NCBI GenBank assembly: GCA_026545765.1
Contig: CM048844.1
Span: 24,064,237 to 24,128,236, forward strand
From: Plantago major
Taxonomy: Eukaryota > Streptophyta > Magnoliopsida > Lamiales > Plantaginaceae
Reading direction: 5' to 3'
Length of the DNA: 64,000 nt
Of this stretch, positions 11,509-24,159 are shown in pieces. Positions within the stretch are counted from its first letter, which is position 1. Every line of letters begins with the position of its first letter. The translations under genes were made by a program, and so were the position numbers. The notes under the pieces are model-generated. The model was not told the DNA's origin, made no database searches, and was given only the letters and a program-made list of their open reading frames with translations.

Positions 11509-13033
11509 TACCGAGTCTAAATGGATCTTCAATGGTATATCGAATCTTGATTGACCAGTTCGGCCCCTCAGAAGCATCGATGATATGATACTGCTGGAAT
11601 CCATTGGGAGGACTGTATATCTTCTAGCTCTCAGAACGGAGCATGAAGTCCTCCAAATCTAAAATCTCCTCTAGAATCAACAATGAATTGTAATAATTAC
11701 GTCCTACTAAGTACGAGTTGATGACCTTCATTCTCTCTATCTTGTGTCTGGAAAGCTAAGTACCTTAGAATAAGATTTGACATCTTGCTCACAATACTTA
11801 TCTAAATATCGATATACCATCTGTCTTCTCCATGAACGAAAAATAATGGATATTGAAAAAGAAGGTAGCATCGAAGAAATTCACTTATGTGCTTCAAGCC
11901 CCCATTCCTCATCTCAACCATAATATGATCTTTTGCATCTAAGTTATTGATATCACCCTCTACTATCGTAGTTACTTCTGATGTAGTAGGCAAATTGTAA
12001 ATTCGCCCATCCCCCTAGCGACTTGCAATATGTTAAAGGCCTACTTCACCGGCATTATCAAGGGATATGTGATCTCTGGCCATCTTGTATACTTTTGCAT
12101 ATGGATTGTACTCTTCCACCATAGTTTTGATCGATGTCTCAGTAGCAGTTTTCACACCAGCTTCATTGGTTTTGCTTCACCATAATAATAAAATAAATTA
12201 TTTACCGTCAAGTATCTATGATTCTAATTGATACTAAATGATGTATAACGAATAATTTATTTGAAACGAAATATGTGAAAGGTGCATAAAATTGAGTGTA
12301 GACGTTTAAAGAAACGCACCCGATAACATTGATCATGTTGTCAATTCTATGTTCAGTATCACATATGTAACGTTGCCCGAATTTTTGGAGTTTGTCCTTC
12401 ATTGGCAAGAGTGAGCCAATTTTGTGATCATTTTAGCCACCCATCTCAAAGCAATAAGGACCTTTTTGTTTATTGACTTATCTATTTTCCATCCATTGAA
12501 GTAAATGCGAAGATGTTATTGTATGCACGGATGATAGAACAACAATATGAATTGAGTACCTACTGGATAAACAATTAATGCATGTAGAATATATTTTCAA
12601 ATTAGTATAGTTTGAACCTTTCCACTATCATACATATTTATTCCATCTCGTGGAGTATGATCTTGATCAGACCGTAAATGCTTATTAGATTTAGACGATT
12701 TGTTATCCATCATAGTTTTCAAATGTAACCAATTTCAAGCAAGAACTAATCATGTTATCAAGTAAATAAAGCTTACAATTAATCATGCGTCACATTTGAC
12801 AACTAAAAGCAACAGTTGAGAATATATTAAAAATTTCAACATTTAGGTGTTGTTTGAAATCAAATATATAATTAAAAAGTAGTTTGAAAGATTGATTTTG
12901 AAAAAAATCAAAAATAAAATTAGAGCATAGCGATTACTAATGGACAAAATTCTACATAAATGCCTCAGTTTCTTCTATAATGCAAAAAAAAAAATTCAAA
13001 TCTATAATATGTACACTTAAAAGATTTAATCAT

Positions 13034-13150
13034 GTCTAATGCCAAACGGTTAATTATATTAACATTGTATATTGACAGAATCAATTGATTCCGTCTAATT
13101 AAACCAAATTATTGTGGTTTGATTTGAACAAGCTTGCTCGGTATATATCT
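13034..13150. repeat. 117-bp direct repeat, copy B (right edge of Helitron)
   Basis: 115 of 117 bases match 6915-7031. On the Helitron strand this is the 5' side of the element. Confidence 0.9.
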
Positions 13151-13331
13151 CAAATAAGGTTATTGATTTCAAAATCTAATCATGCTAACTTTACCAAATG
13201 TAAGGTGATTGATACTACCAATTTGCTTGATAATTCATACACTATGTTTAGCAGAACCATATAATAAAATAGTTAGTAGTTAATTGAATAGTTGATAAAT
13301 TAGATGAATTTTAAGAAAATGTTTAGTAAAT

Positions 13332-13567
13332 TATACTGTCTCCGTTCCGCAGAACTTCATACATTTGCCATTTTTAGCATTCCCACAGAACTTCATACAT
13401 TACCAAAAAAGGAAGCTACCCCACACCCAACTAATAATAAATAATCTCAACTTTAAACTCAAATTACACTTTTTTCCACATTTTCTATATTCTATCATTA
13501 ATTTAACTTTTCGCATAAAACTGCACGCTAGCCCTAATGTATGAAGTTCTCCGGGACGGAGGGAGTA
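13332..13567. mobile_element. Stowaway-type MITE
   Basis: Left end TACTGTCTCCGTTCCGCAGAACTTCATACATTTG-type; right end ATGTATGAAGTTCTCCGGGACGGAGGGAGTA as its complement. Relatives are at 48517-48702 and 58429-58688. Confidence 0.75.
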
Positions 13568-13683
13568 AGCATTATAGTTAAGAGTATCAGATCAACTAAT
13601 TTATCAGCTATCAACTAGACGTTCACGTAACAATATTATGCGAAAATAAAATTATCGAGCTAATAAACTAACGGATAAACTAG

Positions 13684-13955
13684 TACTCCCTCTGTTCCAT
13701 TAATAACTTTTAACTTTCTTTATTTGGGGTTTCGTTAGAAACTTCATAACTCAAAAAAGAAAGTTTTTACCCCATTAACTAATTCTTCATTCTTTCTATT
13801 TTATACTTTATCATCACTTTATTCACCCTCTTTCTTAATTTATCATACACTTATAACTTTACCAATATAATATCACTCATAAACTAATATTTTATTATAA
13901 TTTTTCTTAATCCAAGAGAAATTAACTACTTAGGAAGTTACTAAGGAAGTATTTG
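13684..13955. mobile_element. Possible degraded MITE
   Basis: Starts TACTCCCTCTGTTCCATTAATAAC and ends near GGAAGTTACTAAGGAAGTA, which is only loosely complementary. Boundaries are uncertain. Confidence 0.35.
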
Positions 13956-15800
13956 GTATAGATTTAAAATTTTAATTTGAGTAAAAATTTATTTATTTTT
14001 AACTCGATTTTATGAAATTTAGTTATTTAACCAATTACTCTCTAAATGGACATGAGGGAATACTAAAGATAGCCGTAAAGCCAAAGTCAACTTTCCTCTT
14101 CTGTCTTAATTGGCGTCCATGTCACAAAGTGCCACAATGAATTGCATCCATATCGGTATTATTTTTTGGATTCTTTTATTTTCATTCCTAGGCTGATGTA
14201 GATGAGTCCTCTGTTTTTAGCCATGTACCCTTAACAGACCAATTAATCCAAATTTGTGTATTAATCAGAATGGCAAACAAAAGTGCAATGAAACAATGAC
14301 GTGTACGTCGAGCCAAAGAAAAGTGGAAAAGCAAAAGCAAAAAGGAAAGATCAATATATGGTTCGAGAAAAGTTCTGGGCCCATGACCCATTGTCGTGTC
14401 ATACGTGTTGTACCACATGAATCTATATTGATCTTCAGCATAGAATTTGATCTGCAGGGGACCCCTCCACCTTGCACCTTCCAATCCTTTAATTATTGTC
14501 GGATTACCTCTACGATTGTGATATGTTCAAGAGTTATTATTCTACTCATCGTCATCTCTAACCAGACGATGACTGATTCTTCTACTGTGAAGACTTTCCT
14601 TCTTATTCAAGTTGTGTGTGACATGGTACAGACCCTTATCACCACTTAGTATAACTGTTTTTTCTTTTTTTTCATATTTTATTTGAATGTATTTTTAGTT
14701 TTTCAATCCTATGTAAATCCTTTTTTTTCTCTTGAAGCTTTTCCACATGTCATGTCATGTCAATTCTTAATACATACCCATCTCTTTTGGGGTGCTTCTA
14801 CGGTGTAACTTTCATTTTCATCAAGTTATATTTGACGTACACTTATCGCCACTCAAGTGATCTGTTCTATTCTTTTCTTTTTCATATTTTATTTGAATAT
14901 GTTTTTAGTTTTTAAAGTGTGTAAATCCCTTTTTTTGGTTCTTCAACCTTCTCCACGTATGTCATCTCAATTCTCAGGACGTAACCACCTCTAATGAGGT
15001 GCTTCTACTGTGCAATTTTACTTTTCATCAAGTTATATTCGACGTAATAGAGACCCCTCATCAACACTCAGGTGTAATAATCTTATTCTTACCTTTTAAA
15101 ACATATATTTAAGTTTACACGAGTAAATGAATCTTTTATGTTTCTTGTCTCAACACTTTTCTTCATATGCTATGTCTGTCAATTTCTTCAAACACAACCA
15201 TCTCCAATGCGGTTCTCTATGTAAATCATGCCGAGATCATTTATACAAACCGATTCACATTAGAGAAAAAACTCGATCATTTAAGTATGGGATGAAACCT
15301 AGGTCCGGGTTTTAACTTTTAAGTTAGGAAACTTTTCAAATTTGTGACGTGAAAGTAAAAAATCAAAGAAGAAGAATTGTTTGTGCCAGTGAGGCTTATG
15401 AGCAATTTCTTATGTGCTAAATATGTGGCGACGAGGAGCATCTTACTAGAGGGTAATCTCCATGTGGTTGGTAAGTTCCATTAATAACTCTTATAGTTCA
15501 CTTTGAATCGGAGACAAAATTGATGAATTACCTAGGTAGTGGATTGGGTATGGATTAAATGAGTCAAATATGAAAAAAATTACAAAATAAAACTAGTTTA
15601 GAAAACTTCTTACACATTAGCCATACACAAAAAAATCCTACAAATTAGTCAAATACTTTCTACGTATAGCGATCTTGTTAATTTTAGACTTTTAGTAAGT
15701 TTGAAATGAAACATTACCATTTTTAATGAATCACTCTCATAATTACGTAACAAATCAAATAATCATATTTTGGTAACCAATAGTATTATTCAAGATCAAA
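13956..15800. other. Non-coding interval with a degenerate tandem repeat
   Basis: No gene recognised; the open frames at 14254-14649 (plus) and 14188-14484 (minus) overlap and show no family motif. From about 14580 to 15080 there are roughly three diverged copies of a unit of about 210 bases containing GGTGCTTCTAC, a TTCATCAAGTTATATT-type block and a TTTATTTGAAT block. Confidence 0.5.
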
Positions 15801-15859
15801 ACAATCTTCAAAATATATCGCCGAACAATCTGAGTTTGAAACGTACTGCAACTACAGTC

Positions 15860-16695
15860 ATCATGCATCACGAGTCTTGGATAGCAAGCATCATGTTTTT
15901 GAATTCAAGCATAAAATACTCGTAAACAAGCATCGTGTTTCTGAAAAGCAAGCATCCATAAGAATTTTTTTTAAAAAAAACATCATCTAAAAAAAACAAA
16001 ACAAATAAAACATGTCGCATGAATGTTGTGGATCACATGTGTGGAAATCAATCATAGTAATTTCTAGAAATAAAGCATCATAAGTACTGAAAATCAAACA
16101 TTATGTTTTTGGAAATCAATCATCATCATAACTGGTTAACAACTATCACATTTCTACACACATCATATTTTTGGAAATCAAGCATCCATTAAAAAAAAAC
16201 AATCATAATTTAACTCAAATCATATTAATTAATAGACTAGAACAATTGTTTGGAAATCTAAATGAAGCATCAATATTTTCCTAAACAAATAGTCCCAAAT
16301 TCACCCCCAAATTAAAAATATAACCCTAACAATCAAACCAATATTCATTCCTAAAAATAAGACAAAGAGCCGATTTTGAGTCCCAAATTCAACCTTTCTA
16401 ATTATGCATACAAATTTCAACGAAAGGATTAATTGAGATGCTTGCAAGTTGCAAGGAGCTTGGTAAATCGATTTTGATGCTTGACCGGAATATTGAGATT
16501 GCGATACTTGAGTGGTAGGTTTATACGGAGCAGATGGATGCTTGGGAGTGGAGAAGAATTGGTGACGACGGTCGGTTTAGATGGACAAATTAGCTTAGAT
16601 AATAGTAATTGATTTTACAGGTTTAAACGGTGATGCTTGTGAGATAAGACTTCAGATTGTGATGCTTGCGAGATAAGTCTTCAGACTGTGAATCT
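15860..16695. mobile_element. Candidate foldback/non-autonomous DNA element with opposed subterminal motifs
   Basis: The left third repeats CAAGCATCATG, CAAGCATCGTG and CAAGCATCCAT. The right third repeats the complement GATGCTTG followed by CAAG, ACCG, GGAG, TGAG or CGAG. Many short copies facing each other across an AT-rich core is the layout of DNA transposons with subterminal repeats. No terminal repeat or target duplication could be fixed by eye. Confidence 0.4.
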
Positions 16696-16849
16696 TGGGA
16701 ATATGAGAAGAATTGAGGTATGCTTCTATAATTAGACTGATAATGTCAATCAATAAATAAAATTAAGGTGATGATTGAAATATATAATATTCTGGATCAA
16801 GTTATAGAAACATACATACACTTCCTACATTGAAACAAGGGCAACCATC

Positions 16850-19050
16850 ACATTTTACTTTTGAATACAACTTCAACGGTACCTTCAACCACATATTATT
16901 TTAAATTATATTATAAAATATTAAATAAAACTATATTAAAAAGGTTCAGGAAATACTTTCATAATCCTTTTTTAATGCAAAATATTAAAAGTCCTTTAAA
17001 GTTGCAGTTAATATAAAGAGTGTTCATATCGGAGCTACACATATCTCACCTCCATAATAATACAAATATTACAAGACTACCTCACAAAAATGTGGAGGAA
17101 GTACATAGTAACGTATGCGTATGCTGGGACAAAGCAAGGAATTTTTTCCATCCCGTGCTCGCCTTAAATTAATTTAAATAATGACTATTATTTAAAAATT
17201 CAAAATTAATAAATATAGCATATGAGTAATTCAATGAAATAATCAATTTTTTCTAAGTAATTTAGGAAAAGTTACATGTTATTATAATTATTCTAAACTT
17301 ACATTTCCCACCAAATTGTTTGCATTGAGTTTACAAGTATTATTAATAAAAGCCTAGTTTATTTAGATATAAAGTGTTTAAATTATTGTATTTTCTAAAT
17401 AGAGTAATTCTACCGGTAGACCGTCTCTAATTAATAAAGATATAAAAGATGATGTACAAATATTTAAAAATACATCTTGTTAACAACCTATTATATGTTT
17501 TACAAACATCGTTGTTTTTATTAATAATATATGTCCTTCAATATTTAAATTAAATGTAAACGGTCTCCCACAATTATGTATTCGAAACATATTAGAAAAA
17601 TCACTTTGAGTTCTTGTATTGAAGTTTATGTTATATTATTTTTTTAAATTTCATTATAAAATAGATCATTCTAATTGTCGAAACTCTTAATTCAATATAT
17701 ATATAATATAACAAATTTTCAAAAATCACCTAGTACCGAGCACATGCTAAGGTTGTATATAGCACCGCCCTAAACATATAGGGTAAATTTCATAGGAAAT
17801 CATTTTGTAGAGAAACTATAAAGTCCGAAAAATATTTTGTAACGAGTAAAACATTTGTTTTTCACCTTTAATCGTTTACAATTATGAACGGGATTTTCAT
17901 TATTTTATTTTACCTGATACAAAGTGACAAACATAACTCAATCAATGACTCGAACTCGATACGCAATAGAAAGTCTGCTAAAAATATGGTATACTTTGTC
18001 GCATGTGATTGGTGGCTTTTCTGTATTCTCAAAGAACATTTATGTATGTATTTTCCATCCTTCCACTAGGAATATTACTTCATCGTGTGTGTATATGTGT
18101 TGATTCAGATACTTAAAGTTTATAACCTTTTTAAAGAATAAGAATATTACTCATTTCCAATTTCCAATCATATGCAAATGTACACATAAATTCTTAAAGT
18201 AGACATGCATTAAATAAAGAATAAAATTATCAAACGATATTCTTAAGTTTGTATACATAATATTTTAAATAATATTAATAATATTTTTATTAATGAACAT
18301 TTTATTATCATTATACATACATAAATAAATATATACATATATATAAAATAAAGATGTTCTTAATAAATTTTTTCTAGATATGACTGTAAAGTTTATCGAT
18401 GTCTTGTAATCATTTTATAAAAATGATTCCTGGAACACTTACTCGTGCCAACACGGAAACACCATGCCTAATTATCTTCGCGGCAACTGCATAACGCATG
18501 GTGGATCTTGGGCTTGTTCAAAATCATTTCGATCCAAACATCTATATATATATAAAAGACCAGTTTTTATTCAATTTATTTTGTATAGGACTCAAGCCAA
18601 GATTGAATGAGAGAATTTCTTTCAATTGTTTTATTTTCCAAGCCAAAGCCAACAAAAGAAATTATTTGTAAGGAAAGAAATAATAAGCCATCTACACGCC
18701 TCCTTTGATTTCGGTATCTTGGAATACCATGTCCCTATTTTTAGTAATAATATCAACAGAATCAAAGCCATTTTCATTTATTCTAATTCTCTTATTGCCA
18801 AAGCGTAATTATTTGTAAGGAAAGAAATCAAATTTGATCTCTCACACCGCCTCCTTTCAAATTTTTTCATCCATTTATTTTGTATTTTTCCAATAAAATA
18901 AATGACATGTAAGGAAAGTGTTGACATTTTAATACCTTTTAGTTTTGATTACCATCAAAACCGTTTAATTACCATCAAATTCATTTAATGACCATCACCA
19001 TTTATTTGCTCAATATTAACTTTCCTTTTCCATCATGCATAACATTTCGT
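16850..19050. other. AT-rich non-coding interval
   Basis: No gene or complete transposon recognised. A GTAAGGAAAGAAAT plus CGCCTCCTTT pair occurs twice (about 18668-18707 and 18815-18858), suggesting a small local duplication. Confidence 0.5.
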
Positions 19051-22000
19051 CCCTCTGCATCTTTGATCCCCTTTTAAAGTGAATTAGACTATATTTTTGG
19101 AAAAGATTTCCGCATCGATCTTGCAATTATCTCAAACTCTTGCCATCATCAAGCGATAATTAACAGCCCAATCATCGTAATGGAGAAGGGAATTTCTTAG
19201 ATGATTGTCTACGAGAAGATGGATATTGATGATGCAGCAAGTGGTTTGGTACCATCATTATGACGACTTTTAGGCTCCCTTGATCATGTGTTTGCATATC
19301 CACCGAACGCAACGAAGACAAAGAAGAAGCCAGGGATCACCTTCTTATGCTCATCAATCGATCAGAGTGCAAGTCTTGGATTCTCTCAACTGCTGAACTC
19401 CTCTCTGATACTCAGTAAGTTGATTTTCTACCGCAATTTCTTATAATGCTCGGTAATTTGTTTTGCTCGGTTTGGATTCGTAGTCTCGATTATGTACTTA
19501 TGTGTATAGTATATTCTTTTTGTCTTATCACGCGATTAAAAAATGAGTTAGAAATTTGGTGATGGATTGAAGCCTGAAGGCATGCATTATGGCGACGCTA
19601 GGTACGTCGTAAGAGTTGAAAGCTCCTTTTCCCCTCTTCTATCTTTATTTGGTTTATTTAACTATATATCAATGAACTCAAGTAGTTTGCTAAAAAATGA
19701 CAAACTCTATATATTTGAGGGGAATTATTCCATGTGGTGCAAATTATTTATTGTTTAACGATTGGAGGAGTGGAGTAGTTTCTGACTCTGCCAGGGTACA
19801 TATGAAACTCCATTATTTATTAGTTCATTTTACATTTACTCCATAAATAATTTGTTATGCTCAAACTTATCATCGCTTTAAAAAGTGCATATAACTTGGA
19901 ATTCTGAATGCACAAACCTTGAAATCACGGAATCTCAACTTCACGTGTCGAGTTCATGATTGAAGAGGGATAGAAGAATATCTTTATTGAATTGGATTGT
20001 CTTGTGGTGGTCGAAGTCTTGAAAGTTTTATCTCCAAATATTTTCGTCTTTTTGGAGTATTTAGGTGCTTCTATTCTTTCGTTGGTGGTAATTTACTTTC
20101 AGTATATGTACATCTTCATATCCTCCCCCAAGTTAAGAGCGACTAACATGTATTCAATTCAATAGTATAATGATAGAGCAACAGAGATCTAAAATGAAAA
20201 TATTCAATCTGTGCTGTCAAGAATATGGAGACAGTTGAGCTAAAAAATCAAAATCTTTCATCGATTATTTGAAGAAGGTGGAGCTCGACTCTAGGTCTCC
20301 AATGTTTCAGGAATATGACTCTTATTATTGGAATCAAACTTGCATGCTCAAATTTGTTTTGTGCATACATTTTATTTTATAGAGTAGTAATCAAGTTATC
20401 GTCTTTCAGTTGGAGTAGACTGATTTTTGTGCAATGTAGATACTTTTTAATCCATGAGCATCATGTGTATGCATCTGTAGACAGTTGTTTAGTGCACTTA
20501 ATTCATACCCAGGTTGAAAGTCACACTTTTAATTCCATCATTGTCTCAAACAACTCATTTTATTTACTCAACATAATACTTAAAAAGTCCTTTTTTTTTT
20601 TTTTTTTTGCCAGAGCAAGGTAGAGAACACTTTGATGTATATGGTAGCTGCAGTTGGCTAAGATCTGAGAAATGTGAGGACAACATGCTGGTTGATATGG
20701 TGGCATGTTTCAGGAGGTTAAATACATCCTTAAGCTTTTTGCTTTTTATCAAACTGAATGAATTCCATGAACTCTGAAATTATATATAATTTTGGATCTG
20801 AGACATTCCTAAGTTATAATCTTTTAGGAGGCTCATAATTAATATAGATGCTACTTATTTGCCTAATTGTGAGGGTATAATTTTTGTACCCTTGAGTTGT
20901 ATGTCTAAAACTATGTTAATTTGTTGTTATAGAAATGGAGACAGTTATAAAAGTCTGTCCAGCTGCATGTGAATGGTGAGATAAACCATGAACTTTGTCA
21001 ACCGTGTATAACAAACAATTATATATTGGTATTGGATTACTCAATACTTGGGAGTTGGGATGTACATGTGAGCACAACATAAGTTCCAGCTTTTTGTATG
21101 AGGAGACGGGCTCAAGGACATGTGAGTGGAAGCACATATACAATTAATGGGGCAAACTGAAATTTCTTGTGGGCAGCTCCTATTCCGATTCAAGACAAAT
21201 ATTTTTTATGTAGAGTGTGATGAGGTATAATTTTCCTACCATGTCAGTTTAAAAAGAAGACAATATAGCCCATAACAAGGCTGGAATGTCTGTCATGAGG
21301 GAGATGAAACTATCCTACATCTTATATGAGTTTGATTTTGCAAGGGTACGTAGTCTGGGCTTCATCTAATATCATCACCAACTCAGAATTATGCTGGCAT
21401 GGGCAGAGTATTGAAGAATGAATTAAGGCAATAAAATCAAGGTTAGGCAGTTACCATTTTGGGTTCTTTCTAATTTTGTATTGGTTTATACGGTTTCATC
21501 TACAGTTACATGGTTGTGGAGTGTGGTGGGCTTACCAGTACTATCTTCTGCACGACCTTTCTTTGGTAATTTTGCCCAAAACACACATTCATGGCCAATC
21601 GTTAGGCTTTCAATTTTGATTGAATTCTCTGTGAGAGCTGTGGGGAAAGCTCTTTTTCTTCTATCAAGGCTGCTCAAGAAGATGGCCGACCCTGTTCGAT
21701 GGTTTGGAATAATATTTTGGAGTATTGGATTGTTGTCTGTTGACCATATGCACATAGTTCGACGAGTAGTTGAAAGTTGAAACTCAATATGAGAATCTGT
21801 TACTTGCAGTTGGGTGTAGTCACTGACTTATTCTTGGAGATGAAAGTTCCTCCAATTAGGAAGTGCTCATGACTTAAAGAGTGTTGAGAACATATTTACA
21901 ATATAGTCCAATGTAAAATATTTTATTGTGGAGGAGTGGAATGAGAATATCAATGAGCAGATAAATTTATTTTCCATAAATGAATGTACACCGTTGACAA

Positions 22001-22350
22001 GGAGAAATTAATAAACTGTTGTACTCGATTTGGTGACTTATGAGCTTTTGAATGAAATGTTATTTGTTCTTTAAAATCAATGTCAAACAAACATATATTC
22101 GGTAAGGTTTTTTTTTTTTTAAAGTATGATGCTTTTACCAAGTTATCCATGCAAAGATCCAATTGTACCGAGAAGTTCATGCATTAGGCATGGCGCATAT
22201 TTTAAGGTGATAAATTAAAATAAATGATAAAACATGAAAATGTTGCAAAATGTATTCTTTTATTGGCAAAGTGTGTAATTGTTCATGTAAAAGTAATACT
22301 CCTATGTAATGCATGAAGGCATGCATGCATAAATACGTGTGGGGGCTAGA
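19050..22350. other. Unassigned interval, possible decayed gene or non-coding transcript
   Basis: GC content rises at 19140-19420, which contains short exon-like open stretches and a good splice-donor match (CTCA, then GTAAGTT) near 19416. An open frame at 21481-21780 overlaps another at 21486-21755 on the opposite strand. I recognise no protein family in any of these. A T-run at 20588-20608 and a scatter of small open frames look non-coding. Confidence 0.3.
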
Positions 22351-22734
22351 CCTTGCCAGATTCATTCAGTTCACGGTGGAATTTTGTGAAATCAGTTGTA
22401 TTTCAACCAGTATACCTTTCAATGTTTATTTTTTGTATGTTGGTTGCATATATATAATTTTTATTAACTCTCATATAAATTTATCTATAATACTCAAAAA
22501 AACATTTTTAACATATATTTGAATTCATCGTGACAAGACAAATCCATAAACACCAATCTTGAATATTATTACTAATTAAATAAATGAATTTATTCATTAA
22601 AATAAAATATAAATTTATAAAATAAAATAAAATAATGAAATTTAAAAAATAGAGCATTTAGTAAATATTTAATACACCCCATCTATTTAATTAAAAAGGA
22701 AATTAATAGATATTTTGATTTTCAATTATAAATT

Positions 22735-22960
22735 TTGGTTCTACGGTTGAGCAGAGTTCGGATAGGGGATGTATTAGTGTTGTTGATATGGATTATGAGG
22801 GAAATGTTATTGCTCGGTGGCAAAATTTTATGTTTTATGGTTGTTGAAAGTGCGGAACATTTACCAGCCAAATTAGAAGATGTAAAATTTTGTTCCGTGA
22901 AGTTTTGCCATATTAAACGTGAGGCAAATGTTTTAGCACATAGATTATTACTTGGGTATT
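22735..22960 (+). pseudogene. RNase H-like (RVT_3) fragment, copy 1
   Basis: Plus-strand frames read VIARWQNFMF, then ESAEHLPAKLEDVKF and FCHIKREANVLAHRL. These resemble the second half of the plant RNase H-like domain found in LINE-type reverse transcriptases and stand-alone RVT_3 proteins. A stop and a frameshift break it, and the middle of the domain is missing. A MITE has inserted at its 3' end. Confidence 0.55.
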
Positions 22961-22968
22961 CTTATATA

Positions 22969-23173
22969 ATATTCCCTCCGTCCCAGATTCAATTACCCGC
23001 AGGTCCGGGCACATGTTTTAAGATAAAAGTGAATAAAGTAGAATGTATGGTAATAAAGTAAAAATGATATTGAATAAAGTAGGAGAGATATATAGTGAAT
23101 AAAGTATGAGGGAGATTTTCCATTAAAGGAATACGAAGTTGAAATTGGGACGTCATAAAATGGAGTGAGTATA
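22969..23173. mobile_element. MITE, relative of 9978-10235
   Basis: Left end ATTCCCTCCGTCCCAG; right end GGGACGTCATAAAATGGAGTGAGTATAA. Central GAATAAAGTAG units. Confidence 0.7.
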
Positions 23174-23178
23174 ATATT

Positions 23179-23425
23179 ATACTCCCTCCGACCCAGTTTC
23201 AACTTTCCGCGGGATCAGACACAAGTTTTAAGAGAAAAATGAATAAAGTAGAAGAGATTGTGATAAAGTAGGAAAAATTGTGAATAAAGTACGAGAGATA
23301 GAAAATAAAGTTGGAGAGATAGTGAATAAAGTAGGAGAGAGATTTTTTCATTTAAGGGATGAGAAATTGAAATTGGAACGTCCCAAAATGGTATACGGAA
23401 ATTGAAATCGGGATGGAGGGAGTAT
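23179..23425. mobile_element. MITE, second copy in tandem
   Basis: Left end TACTCCCTCCGACCCAG; right end GGGATGGAGGGAGTATA. Four GAATAAAGTAGGAGAGA-like internal units. It lies five bases after the previous MITE. Confidence 0.75.
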
Positions 23426-23494
23426 AATATATAAAGTTGATGGCTAAACCCACCATATTCATTCAAATTTCAGTCATCGATCCTACGTGAAATT

Positions 23495-23815
23495 TTGTAT
23501 CTACGGTTGAGCAGAGTCCGGATAGGGGAGATGTATCAGTGTTGTTGCTAGAGATCATGAGGGCAATATTATTGCTTTGTGACAAAATTTTATTTCTTGT
23601 GATTTCTGAAAATGCGGAAGGTTTGCCAGCTAAATTAAGAACCAAATTTGTTCGAATTTTGAGTGGCAACATGTAGTAATTAAAAGGGAAATTTTAGCTT
23701 TGCCCCTTTATTTCACTTTTCAAATAAATTCAGGTATTTGATGGAGAATTTTGTTCCATGAAGTTTTGCCATGTTAAACGTGAGGCTAATGTTTAGCACA
23801 TAGATTATTAGTTGG
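23495..23815 (+). pseudogene. RNase H-like (RVT_3) fragment, copy 2
   Basis: Duplicate of the fragment at 22735-22960. It reads SVVARDHEGNIIAL, then ENAEGLPAKLRT and, after an insertion, FCSMKFCHVKREANV. Stops interrupt every frame. It retains SVVARDHEG better than copy 1, while copy 1 retains VLAHRL better. Confidence 0.55.
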
Positions 23816-23872
23816 GTCATAAGTGTTCTTATGATGATGTGATTTGTATTCTCCATATCGTTATGTGTTTTG

Positions 23873-23887
23873 GGGGGGGGGGGGGGG
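23873..23887. repeat. Poly-G run
   Basis: Fifteen consecutive G. Length in the assembly may be unreliable. Confidence 0.9.
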
Positions 23888-24159
23888 ACATACCACCCAG
23901 ATGTTGTCTCGATTAATTTATTTTGTCCTTCCATTTCTATTTATTATTAAAAGTAAGCTATATAATGGCATCGCCACATGAATTTTGTGGAATTAGTTGC
24001 ATTTTCAGCCAGTAAATCTTTCACTGTTTATTTTTTGTATGTTGGTTGTATATATAGTTGTTATTAAATCTTATATAAATTTATCAACAAAAATTCGAAA
24101 AGAAATTTGAACATATATTTAAATTTGCCGTGATAAGACGAATTCTTCTAAAACTTTTC

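Larger units (their letters stand above)
7290..12710 (-). pseudogene. Helitron Rep/Pif1-like helicase, broken and rearranged
   Basis: On the minus strand from the right: a possible start MDNKSSKSNK at 12710; a Helitron N-terminal block (GSLLPMKDKL, then QRYICDTEHR) near 12400; YNPYAKVYKMARDH near 12090 and RNGGLKHISEF then QYPLFFVHGED at 11910-11830. Then come helicase pieces with GRTGQSRFDIPL, a degenerate Walker B (IIWDGA) and FGG near 11330-11560. A second copy of this helicase segment lies at 10350-10920. Further left come a late Rep block (LAHINTDHCN, then KYIFKGNDK) near 9760-9850, ACEAMGLLFNDEEY near 9300, WKTMCSGLRAREDIVLPVAS near 8650-8700, a third helicase-like stretch near 8000-8480, and the C-terminal [11 protein letters not shown] at about 7470-7500. 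Stops and frameshifts occur throughout. Helicase pieces precede the late Rep block, the reverse of the intact order. It cannot make a working protein. Confidence 0.8.
7031..13150 (-). mobile_element. Decayed Helitron, minus orientation
   Basis: The 3' end on the minus strand has a perfect 8-bp stem hairpin (CCCGTCGA/TCGACGGG, 7042-7060) followed 11 bases later by CTAA, the standard Helitron terminus layout. Inside are many fragments of the RepHel protein on the minus strand. The 5' end is placed at the edge of the right-hand direct repeat, since the protein N-terminus begins near 12710. A canonical TC start is not visible there, so that boundary is uncertain. Later insertions include an AAT microsatellite (9878-9938) and a MITE (9978-10235). 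Confidence 0.7.

Noticed and set aside
14254..14649. 131-codon open frame, plus strand
   Set aside because: Overlaps open frames on the other strand, no recognisable family, and composition is like the surrounding non-coding DNA.
21481..21780. 99-codon open frame, plus strand
   Set aside because: Mirrored by an 89-codon frame on the minus strand. I recognise no domain, so it is left as unassigned sequence.
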